Source: Cantharellus purpuraceus
Taxonomy: Eukaryota; Basidiomycota; Agaricomycetes; Cantharellales; Hydnaceae
Direction: 5' to 3'
Assembly: GCA_025174535.1 (NCBI GenBank)
Contig: JALBUN010000010.1
Coordinates: 1,240,001-1,304,000, forward strand
Length of the DNA stretch: 64,000 bases
Both the position numbers and the translations under genes were made by a program. Numbering within the stretch: the stretch's first letter is position 1; every line of letters begins with the position of its first letter. Shown piece after piece: positions 54,544-64,000 of the stretch. The notes below the pieces were generated by a model that made no database searches, had not been told where the DNA came from, and worked only from the letters and a program-made list of their open reading frames with translations.

Positions 54544-57500
54544 ATGGCTGCTCAGATCTTGGCTACCCCCAAGTTTTCCCGACCCGAGCTTCATGGCCCC
54601 TCAGCTCTGGGGCTTGACAAGCTTGTCGACTTCCACCTCGAGCACAACCCAGGCTACCCCTTTTCCCGACTCACTCCCCGCAAAGGTCAAGTGCTCACTG
54701 TGACATGGAGAGAGCTCTCCGAAGCTGTTCATCGCGCTGGACATGCTCTCAAAGCAAGCATTGGATCCTTCGACGCCGCTTCGCCTCCAGTTGTTGGTCT
54801 CCTCATGCCTGATGACGGTCTTCCATACATTACGACTCAGTTGGCTCTCATCCGCATCGGCCTCATAGTCAGTTTCTCCCTATCCTCGAAATGTCGGGGG
54901 GGTCACTAATCGTATTTGTTTAGCCTCTTTCGATCTCACACAGGTACTCGGCCGTAGAAATATCTCATTTGATCAGTGCAACTTCATGCTCCTACATAGT
55001 AGCCGCTGAAAATCACATCGCCCAGGGCAATCATCATGACGCTCTCGGCCAGAAAATTGCAGCTCTTCGACTTCTTTTGCAGCATCAAAGTATCCGGATG
55101 ATTCTACAGCCTACTCTCGATGTCCTCTTTCCCCGCCTTGCTTCTCCCGGGCAACCCTTTGTTCCCGACCCTAAACTTCAGTTGCTTCTGCCTATTACAC
55201 CTCGTCCGAGATGGAGTACCCTCATGATATTGCCCTCGTTTGGCCCAGAGGGCTTCCCGAAACCGGTCCACTTGACCTGGACTGCAATCCAAGAATGGCT
55301 ATGCGCGCTCGGGGATGCTTCAGTCCCTCTGAAAGGCATGGCGATGTCATCGGTTGCATGGCCAAGTGATCATTTTTCTGCCCTGATTGTTAAGAGCATT
55401 AACGATGTCGCTAATTAGCGTCCGATGCCGGAGGGGTCATGGCTTGTCTGGTACCTACGATCGCTGCAGGCATGGTCGCCGGGCTATTTTATCCAGCTCT
55501 CACTGACGAGATGGTCCCACGAATCACGCCCGAATCGGTCTACGACGCGTGTCTTGCGACTGGCGTGACGTTCCTCTATTTGCCCCCATCAACCATTACT
55601 GTGCGTGAGCTGTGCGCCGATGCGATAGTTTTTCGGCGGCAACTTACTTAACAATGATGCTACAGGAGTTATCAAAAACTTTGCATGGTCTAAAGCTTCT
55701 GCAAAGCGCTGAGCTAGTCCTCATTGGCGGCGGTTCCCTCGCAAAGAAAGTTGGAGATGCGATCGTTGAACAAGGGGTTGCACTGGCGTCATCTTGGGGC
55801 TCGTGAGATAAGGTCCTGCAGGGTTTATCGCTGCGTATGCTGACGTCTTTTTCTAGTCCCGAAATTGGATACGCATCTGAATGGCCTCCCCACCTTCAGG
55901 GACTCGATTGGCAGTGGGTAGTGCCACGCAAGACAATTGACTTCCACTTTGAACCGTTTCATGAGAATGCGTACGAGATTGTTATCAAGGCATGTATGAC
56001 CTCATATGAGAGGCTGTCTGCCCGATACGATCTGAGTTTTCCAACTAACACCTTTCGCAGTCATGCACTACCCATCATCCATCCATTTCTAAAGCGTTAC
56101 TCCGGGACGAGCCGACAGAATGGCAGAGCAACGATGTCTGTGTGCTTCATCCAATTCGCCCTGGCCAGTTTCGAATCCTTGGCCCATCTGACGATCAGAT
56201 CGTGCCATCGAAGGCCGAGAGGAACGCATCATTTATGTCATCACCCGCTTCGTTGGAAATTACCGTCCTCGATGGACAATCCTCTTCTTCCGAAGCTCAT
56301 AATGAAGAGAAGCACCCTTCAAGCAAAGGAGAGACATGCGTAGAGCAGGAAGATGGACCTCCTGTCGATCGGGGTCGCCATGCTTGGGGATATGTCATAG
56401 CTACAACGATCCTAGAGACGGTCATTTGGGTAAGCCCGTCCAGATTGTTGAAGCGCTCAATGAATTGGTAACATCCATCTCTCCGATGTGCGTGTAGGGA
56501 TATGTGCAGTCCTACGGCGTCTTCCTGAACTACTATACCTCTCGCACTCCATTCGGCTCCGAGGCCAACTCCTCTACCCTGCTACCTCTCGTCGGTACTA
56601 TCAACCTTGCAACAATGTTTTGCATTTCACCGTTAGCCGCCGGCTTATGCAACGGCTATCCAAGGACGAAGGTTCCATTAATGTACGGAGGCTTGCTACT
56701 GATGGCTGCTGCGATGGTTGGCGCCAGTTTTTCCAAAACTGTAAGACTTGTAGAAGGGAGTGAAGAACACCCGATTGGCTTAACTGACTATATCTCACAG
56801 AGCGCCCAGCTTATTTGGACTCAAGGGTTTGCTCTGGGCATCGGAGAGGTGCCTGCTTCACATGATAGAATCTCCGGCAATCTAACATGCAGGACAAACA
56901 GGTGTTTGTTTATTACACGGCTCTGAGTTATCTGCCGGAGTGGTTCACCGTTCGACGCGGTCTTGCAAACGGGCTCATCTTTGCAGGTCAGTGGACTTGG
57001 CGAGCCGTTACCTCCATTGACATAGAGATTGGCTAAACCAACTCATTATTTTAATTTGGTGAAAGGTTCCGGGGTTGGCGGGTGTATCTTCCCCTTTGTC
57101 ATACAGGCTCTGCTTGACCGCTGGGGGTTCCGGACAGCGAACCGATGCTTGGTAGGTTCCTCAGACGCCGCCATACGCTGCTTAGAATGTTCCTGAACGC
57201 TCAGTACAGGCTATCGCTTTTGTAGTATTAATCGGACCTTCGATTCCATTTATTCGTCCGCGTCTACCTATAGGCAAGGGTCCCGGCGACCCGCCTCTCC
57301 AGTTTGAGACAATCTTCGGTGATCGCGCTGCAATGAAAAGCAAGGTGTTCTGGACATTCCTTGCAGTGACAGCCCTCTTGGAATTAACTTTCACTCTCGT
57401 CACTTTTTATATTCCAAGTACTAGCTTTCATGCCACACTTGAATGGTTTCATTTGCTGACATGACACCTACCTCTTCCAGGTTATGTCCAAGCGCGGTCC

Positions 57501-58226
57501 ATTCGCGCATCCTCGCAAGCTGGGACAGCAGTTCTCGCAGTCATTAATGGTAACTGCTACTAGAGTCTCAGTCGTGCGCCACTGTTGAACTTTTCTCAAG
57601 GTGCAAGCGTCATCTCGAACTGCGTTTTCGGCGCTCTAAGTGATCGGTACACGCCACACCTTCTTGGAACTTTTATCGTGAGTGGCTGAACTTGTTGGGG
57701 AAAGTCGGGTGTGGTCTATATTCATGCCCTTTTATCTTTGCTCTATAAAAGGCTCTCTTCGCTAGTGTAGTCGTCCTGGGACTGTGGGGTGGAGCGGGTG
57801 CGGCTAGCTATGGCGCCCTCGTCACTTTTGGCCTGTTGTTTGGGCTCTCTGCCGGGTCATGGGCAGCGCTGCTATATAGCGTCATTCGCGAGTGTTCATG
57901 TGAGTTTTGACTCTGCGCCAGCGGCGTCGCTTCCAAGGATGCTATGAGCTCATACATCTTCCTTATCAGACAGCGTTGCATCAGCGGTCATGCTCCAAGG
58001 CTTCATCTCGTTCGGTCGTGGAATAAGCAACATCATCGCCGCGCCAGTCAGCTCGAATCTGCTGAAGCTGCACTTTAATGCTGTCGAGGGTTCTGGTTTT
58101 GGCATCAGCCACGATGCTTTTTCCGGTCTAATCCTCTTTTGCGGTCTATGCTTAGCGGTGGCCGGTTTCGTCGAAATTGGATTGACGGCAGTTCGACTAC
58201 GCAACCCACCCTTGAAAGTGGACTAA
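54544..58226 (+). CDS. adenylation-domain / MFS transporter chimera, right copy
   Basis: Twin of 14578-18242, in mirror position. Starts MAAQILATPKFSRPELHGP; A-domain exons join in phase across introns near 54868-54920, 55370-55421, 55582-55666 and 55806-55857. The A3 loop is LPSFGPEGFPKP and the A5 site WGSPEIGY; both differ from the active consensus. After LHPIRPGQFRILGPSDDQIV the frame enters the MFS part: RHAWGYVIATTILETVIW, QSYGVFLNYYTSRTPFG, TINLATMFCISPLAAGLCNGY, YTALSYLPEWFTVRRGLANG, LWGGAGAASYGALVTFGLLFG, stop after NPPLKVD at 58226. The intron before the last A-domain exon has GC (AAG-GCATGT) where the left copy has GT. The transporter part looks intact and probably moves a monocarboxylate or related metabolite; a separate start at the Met in ASFMSSPASLE is possible. 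Confidence 0.68.
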
Positions 58227-58822
58227 ATCAGATCGAGCTTCATGTTCCCTCCTCAGTAATATCTGGCGGCTCGTTGAACCAAGTGACTTATGACGACATC
58301 CATATGCTTATACAGGGGGATTTAGTTGATACGATGTGAACATCATAGTAGCGTGTAATGTTTCCCTTGCGTTGTGTTGTCCGTCTCTGCAGTTCGTTTG
58401 CGTAGTTGTATGTATAGGTACTAGGGATATCAGGCTAATAATATAAACGCTTTGATTATATAAAGCGATCGGTGCCAGATGCTGCCGATGCACGCGCCAC
58501 GCAGCTGATGAGAAGAGTTCTGACTGCTCCTAAAGAATCAGAAGCAGAGAGTAAGAGGCTAGAAACAGGCCACTGTTATTATACTGGGCGATAGTTTTAG
58601 AACCGCACCACTTACTATCCATGGTCGCATTTTGCACGCCAAGGTCCGTAGTTTCTCAGGACACCCTTCCCACATTTGTATGTGTATATGAGCGATGACT
58701 TATGTTTACGTGCGAGCTCTAGTTACATGTGGAGCATAAGCATCTAGCCTGGGTTCTCTCTCTTTCCCCAATAAGCCATCCGTAAAATTAGCCGCGAAGC
58801 AAGCGCGTGAGGCCAATGTCCC
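58227..58822. other. intergenic between convergent 3' ends (right arm)
   Basis: Non-coding, inverse match of 14080-14577 with indels. Contains the 3' ends of the A-MFS gene and the A-T-R gene. Confidence 0.6.
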
Positions 58823-61800
58823 TCATGATGACGAGAATAACCCATGTCCCAGCCAATAATAGAACCATTTCTCCGCGTCAGCTTCGCTGAGAGGCTCGCA
58901 CTCCCTAACAGCGCGACTTTCCCCCTCCGTGACGTGCGTATCCATGCGCGGTATGTTGAATACCTCGCGGTTAGGCTGCGGCGGGGTCGAGAGCACCCCC
59001 AAGGCCCATATGCCCATCAGCTTTACAGCTTTGACCTTGGCTGCATCGGTAGGACGCAGCGCGGCGGAGCGCACCTTCTCGACCCATTGCTCGGCGGGTA
59101 CGAGGTCCACACCATGACCGAGGTATTTAGCGCAAAGAGTGCTCAGGTGAAGCATGAGGCGGTGCCACGACGCGGCATGGGGATGGACGAGGTGTCGGTA
59201 GACGACATGCTCAGAGCCGGGAGAGGAGCGGGAGCGGTCATACATGCCTAGCTGAATCATTCCGCTGGCGGCCGTATCCGTCCGTAACCAAGCGCACACC
59301 TATGTATTGGACAATGTTATGTTAACACATCTGGCATCGGAAACCATTCTGTCAACTGGCAGGACGTACGTTTTCAGAATCTGGAAGACAAGAGAGCTCT
59401 ATGCACGAGGCTACGATAATAGGCACCCAGTCACTGACATTCCAGTCCCCCGTCGCTCGCGACCCGCACATTTGGCCGATGCGCACAATGACGACCTCGA
59501 GTCCAAGAGACGCAGACGCCGACTCAAGAACCTAACGTAGCCAAATCAAAACCATAGGCCTTCCCAATGTATGCAAATAGAACGACAATGGTTCTACACG
59601 CACCAACTCACAGACTCGCTTGCTTTCACCGTACCCAGTCCCCACCGCCGTATCAACTTCCACCTTCACCTCCGGCACCCATTCACCCCGGCACCAACTC
59701 TGCAACGAACCCGCCGAGCTCGCAAACGTGATCCGCGGCTTGATAGGCAGCAAGGACTGGGTGGCAAAATCGACAAGCGAGCGTACAAAGGCAATTTGAG
59801 GCTCAAATGCTTGCACGCCGAGATTGAAGTTGAGAGGGTATGCCACGTGGAAGATGTGTGTGACAGATCCTCTCATCTATGACAATATAATCAGATGATG
59901 AGTTCGTAACGACGCGATATCGAAGTGACAAGCAGCACCTCAGTTCTTCTCTCCTCTGCAATATCATCCAGTACCTCCGCCGCAAGCATGACAATCCTCG
60001 AGTCATCAAGTATACTATTCGGGAGTCCACGATCCTCCAACGCGGCAAGCTGTCTCGCTCGAAGCTGCCCGTTATCCAATGCACGGCCCATGGCATATAC
60101 GCGATGAACACCAGCGTCCAAAGCCAGCTGATGAAGCATGTGACACCCCAGCGCGCCCGTCGTTCCCGTGATGAGGATCACCCGAGGAAGCGACACGTCC
60201 GCGACACGGTCGCTACCAACGCGCGTGGCATTCAAATCCTCGGCGGGAAAACCCTGCAGACTGTACTTATCCGCCAAAGCTTGCATTTTCTTGACATGGC
60301 TGTCGACGGGGTTCGCAGCGTCGGTGGTGAGCTGGCCACTGACGAGTGCCGTGTGCACCCATACCGCCAATTGTTCGACAGTGGGGAAGTCATAGACAAT
60401 CAACTGCGGAACCTCGATTTTCGGCTGGTTGGCGTGCTGCCGGCTCTTGTTGAGTGCTCGCTGAATCGCCTGCCGTATAAATGTAGCTTTCAGACTATTC
60501 ATCATCGCATTAACGGAGTCATCAGTCTAGAGTGATTTGCCACCACACCTATCGCAGCCTTGCACGAACAGATCGCGATCCTCTTGAACAACCGGAGCAT
60601 CCATCAAATGGCTCACCGTGTTCCGCACAAAGCCACGAACGTTATCTGAACCTAGCAACGCCTGACCCAATGCATCGTCATCCTCAATAGACGCATACAC
60701 CTGCTCAATTTCAGAGGCAAACTGCCGCCACGCCGTCTGCCGAATAATTGTATGCTTCGCCGTGCGAGGAAGCGGCGCCTTGAGGGGGTCAATCACGATC
60801 GTCAGATCGCGCACCAGACGACTGTGCGTAGGGCCAATGGTGTTGGCAGCCTCGACGGACGGCCTGCAGCAGAGTAGACCAGACGCCGTCAGCTATATAG
60901 AGCGAGTGAGGCATTGGCATGAAAGGCGGTGGGTAAGTACCAGATGAGGTCAAGGTACGCATTGACCGCCTCCCGGTCATCAATGGATACTTCATTGCCC
61001 GCTGAAGGCTCTATGAGCACGCCATTGAACGGCTTGCCGCGGCCAAACATTAGGGCGCCGCGAACCCTCGGATCGCTTTCTATCATCTCCTCCATGGGCC
61101 CGCTAAAGAAGAGGTAGCGTAGTCAATCAAAGGAACCAAAATAATATGGAACCTGTAAAGAACGAGAATCGACTCACGGATTTGTCTTCTCGGCATTAGA
61201 GAGCATAATTTGGTCGTCCGTCCGACCTAGAACCCTGAAGACGCCTGGCCGGGTGGGGTGTAATTGAGCCACGTCGTGACTCTCCCAACTGGTAGGTTCG
61301 TTGCCGGTAAGAGGCCTCGTGATCGACGGATGATGAGTCGCGCCTGACTGGCAGAGGCATGCATCAGCGTTCTGCTGTGCAAAAGTAGGTAGAAATGCAC
61401 CTTGATAATGACTTCGTAGTACCCGTCACCGAGGGGCTCAAAGTAGTACTGTACAGACTTGCGCGGAATCTGCCACTGCCAGTCGAGTCCTTGCAGATGA
61501 GGGGGCCACTGCACGACGTAACCCACTTCAGTCCTAAGCACCAGAAACAACAACAGATGGATCAATGATTACTGAAAAGACACGGGATAAGATAGACGCA
61601 CGATCCCCACACGGATGCCAGCCGAACGCCCTGTTCAACGATGCGATCGCCGACTTCCTTGCCGAGCGGACCGCCGCCGATCATGACGATCTCCGCATCT
61701 TGCATAAACTTCAAGCTGCGCGGGGACTTGGACCATTCCTGTACACACGACAGAAGGGGAGATCAGAGAGAGGACAAAGGAAGCCAGCAGACGAGCTCAC

Positions 61801-62854
61801 CGTGATTGTCAATGGCGGGAGCCAAAGAAAGTTGACACCCGTCGCAATGCAGGCGTTCAGAACACTTTCCGACGTGATACGAGGCACTGGCTCTTTCCCC
61901 AAAGCAGGGTAGAAGAGTGCAGCAATGGTTCCTGCGGCGATGGTGGGAACCATGCAAATCTCAACACCACCAGCGTGAAACTCTGGCCGGGGGGGAGGAA
62001 CTAAATCAGCGTATGGCGGGGCGGGAGGCTGACATTGAACTCAACTGGGATAAGCCATGGAGCAGATGACCTTTCCGGTCAGTGATTGAGCTCCTTCGTA
62101 AGGGGCCTGCAGCCATTCTTGAAAGGCGGTCTTGTGGATGTAGATTGGCTTTGGAAACTTGGTCGTGCCGGAGGAGTGGAGGATCATGAGGGTCTTCCAA
62201 CCTGGTGTCGGCTTGAGGGGAGGGAGCAGTTGGAACGAGCCATCCGGAACGAAAGGAGGTGGCCCTGGAGATACCAGACGAGGGAAGAGAAGCCCGAGTG
62301 TTGGTTCTGGTACCAGCCGGAGGTGCCTGTGCTCAGGAAGCAGAGCGAGCGTCGCGAGCTGATGGCCTATTGCATCTCGCTGCGCTGGCTTGGCGTTGAT
62401 CTGCTCTTGAGGGACAACAAGGGATGAGCTTCTGGTGGCGCTGATCAAGTGCGAGATGGCGGCAGTCGAATTCCGAGTTGAAATCGACAGAGGCTAAAAT
62501 GCGGCAATAGTCAAACACCTTGCAAGTCTCACACGTTGGCGGGTAACTGACGATAAGGCCAATTCGTATGATGGCTAGCTGGAGTGCTGTGTACACGAGA
62601 CCGTCATCAGGGGCCAAAATAGCGACGACTGGCGGGTCAGACGGGTCTTTCAGAGCTCCAATGCTGTCCTGGAGTGCGTGACCAGCGCGATGGACGGCTT
62701 CTGCCATTTCGCGCCAGGAGACAGTAACAGACTGGCCATGCCGAGGGGTAAGACGTGCAAAGGGATAGTCTGGGTTATTGTGAAAGTGAAAGTCGACGAG
62801 AGCATCGAGAGAGTGTGCAGAGGGACCATAGAGCTCGGGAATGCAGAAAGCCAT
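58823..62854 (-). CDS. NRPS-like A-T-R enzyme (adenylation, carrier, thioester reductase)
   Basis: Activates a carboxylic acid as its adenylate, loads it on a phosphopantetheine arm and releases it by NADPH reduction, as in alpha-aminoadipate reductase-like and aryl-acid reductase-like fungal enzymes; the substrate is unknown. ATG at 62854 (MAFCIPELYGPSAHSLDALV). A domain: A3 ILHSSGTTKFPKP, IVMIGGGPLGKEVGD, A5 WGSTEVGY across an intron, FGRGKPFNGVLIEPS. Carrier: VQGCD-S-LKATF, with the modified Ser codon split by an intron (about 60477-60532). Reductase: NADPH loop VILITGTTGALGCH, THIFHVAYPLNFNLG, and catalytic YGESK; the C-terminal exon 59299-58823 ends GLFSSS. Short introns join in phase where I checked. 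No condensation domain. Divergent from the aldolase gene and convergent with the A-MFS gene. A broken copy is at 12235-14079. Confidence 0.88.
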
Positions 62855-63367
62855 GCAATGGCAGTGCCATCAAGAGTCGGAAATATAAAGAGAGAGATGT
62901 GCGAGAAGGAGACCGATGCGGGGACTTGTGCTGGCATCCTTGTCCAAACCAGGTACACTTACCATATTGGCGCTGGGATCGACAGCTCAGGTGCAACTTC
63001 TACTTTAGTCACTTAACAGGATAACCCTCAAATTTCAAATGTGACCCTGCACCTTACAGCCTTCCGCGATCTGTGAGTTGCATAATTCATCACCACGATG
63101 TCTTATTATCAATTGTAGGGTTGTACGCACCTGGCTTCTCTCCTGCGACGGTGCCCCCGATGTTAAGCGAGTCTACACGAGAAGAGCTGACTGATTATGT
63201 TTCGCTAGGCCTCCCGGGCCTTGTTTTGATGGCGCAGTTGCCTCCATTCAGTCATAGTATCGACTCACGCATCCACCTCCCATCCTCCGAGTCACCGGGG
63301 TCCCCTCAATATACTATATAGTGTGGCCCAGTCCAGCCCATCGTTTCATAGGCATACTCAACGACCA
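62855..63367. promoter_or_regulatory. divergent intergenic region, A-T-R and aldolase
   Basis: About 510 bp between two divergent starts. CTATATAG-like sequence at 63314-63321 lies 47-54 bp before the aldolase ATG and is a likely TATA element for it. On the other side TATATTTCC (complement of 62879-62887) lies about 25-33 bp before the A-T-R ATG. Shared control of both genes is possible. Confidence 0.45.
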
Positions 63368-64000
63368 ATGAGCATCTCTACTAACAGGCTTCAGGAGCTA
63401 GGAAAGCAAGGCGAGCCCGCATACGGCCTCTGGCTCATGTTTCCCGGTGAGGAACAACACTCACACCCCCACGCATTATTCCTCCTCACTGAGAAACGTG
63501 TCTGCTAGGGATGCATCACGCCCGCCACGCTGTCCTTGCCTCCCCCGCCTGCTCCTGGGTCCTCATTGACTGCGAGCACGGCATCATCCCCCTCACAGGT
63601 CCCGGCGGCGTAGGGGACTGCGTCGCTGGAATTTCCACCTCCTCCGAAAACCCCCCGGCTCCCATCGTCCGCATCCCCGCCATGGGCCATACGACATCAG
63701 CATCATGGCAGATCGGTCTGGCTTTGGATGCAGGCGCAAAGGGCGTCATGGTACCCATGGTCAACACCAAGGCAGATGCTGAGATGGTCGCCAAGTGGTC
63801 CAAGTTTCCCCCTACTGGCTCGCGTGGCTTTGGCAACCCCGTCACTCAGGAGGTATGAGCGGCTCTTTATCATGCATGTCATGAGGCTAACACTATCCCA
63901 CGAGTAGCTCTGGCAGGCAAAGAACGATCTTGGCAGTTATCTCCGTCAGGCAAATGATAAAATCACCGTCTTTGTCCAAATCGGTCAGTTTCTATCAAAA
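63368..64000 (+). CDS. HpcH/HpaI aldolase family protein, 5' part
   Basis: Cleaves or forms 2-keto-3-deoxy or 4-hydroxy-2-oxo acids in the family. Exon 1 63368-63446 (MSISTNRLQELGKQG, YGLWLMFPG), exon 2 63509-63852 (MHHARHAVLASPACSWVLID-CEHGII, PIVRIPAMG, LDAGAKGVMVPMVNTKADAE, GSRGFGNPV), exon 3 63908-63983 (LWQAKNDLGSYL, ITVFVQI); phases match. The DCEHG motif and the GAKGV-MVPMV strand are characteristic; the Arg in PIVRIP fits the substrate site. The gene continues beyond the window, so the metal-ligand region in the second half is not seen. A 61-codon frame starting upstream at 63323 contains the same exon but the ATG at 63368 gives the natural N-terminus. Confidence 0.85.

Larger units (their letters stand above)
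54262..61640 (-). repeat. right arm of large inverted duplication
   Basis: Inverse copy of 12235-18520. Genes, introns and intergenic DNA correspond in order. The right arm is longer because the A-T-R gene here keeps the segment that is deleted on the left. Its complete gene suggests the right arm is the better-preserved copy. Confidence 0.88.

Noticed and set aside
63073..63321. 82-codon frame before the aldolase
   Set aside because: Lies in the divergent promoter region, includes the TATA-like element, and shows no domain.

Overview
The window is fungal nuclear DNA, most likely from an Agaricomycete. Genes are split by many short introns of about 45-60 bp, the mobile elements are Ty3/gypsy elements with chromodomains, and the proteins look basidiomycete; a Rhizoctonia/Ceratobasidium-type genome is my best guess, not proven. 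It contains ordinary conserved genes at the left, one complete secondary-metabolism-type gene at the right, and between them a large inverted duplication whose spacer is packed with nested retrotransposons.

Layout. 1-2837: no gene seen. 2838-5141: protein with an MLKL-like helical N-terminus and tandem C-terminal modules. 5638-6442: V-ATPase proteolipid c subunit in seven exons, one of 13 bp. 6643-7409 (-): zinc-knuckle ZCCHC10-like protein, divergent by about 32 bp from the mitochondrial ribosomal protein uL6m gene (7442-8246). 8585-10888 (-): BOR1-type SLC4 anion transporter. 11197-12081: 885-bp element with ~200-bp terminal inverted repeats and a 6-bp target duplication.

Inverted duplication. 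About 12.2-18.5 kb and 54.3-61.6 kb are inverted copies of one locus. Each arm carries an NRPS-like adenylation domain joined in frame to an MFS monocarboxylate-type transporter (14578-18242 -, 54544-58226 +). Convergent to it lies an A-T-R reductase gene that is complete on the right (58823-62854 -) and a deleted, frameshifted pseudogene on the left (12235-14079 +). Beyond the right arm starts an HpcH/HpaI aldolase (63368 to edge). The A-T-R enzyme, transporter and aldolase could belong to one metabolic locus, but that is inference.

Spacer. 19402-49739 is a composite retroelement block bracketed by the same 5-bp sequence, GTTAC. It holds one apparently young, intact Ty3/gypsy element (19402-31116; 2430-codon Gag-Pol, extra downstream ORF, 1433-bp LTRs), remains of a second chromodomain family that carries a long antisense ORF, four LTR families (A-D), nested solo LTRs with clear target duplications, an inverted pair of 1.4-kb LTRs, and an inverted truncated Gag-Pol copy carrying a MITE. 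To the right lie a solo LTR that cuts a promoter-like leader and reading frame, an LTR fragment, and about 2 kb of unassigned DNA.

Coordinates of introns are from reading splice sites by eye; identity levels are impressions from visual alignment, not computed.
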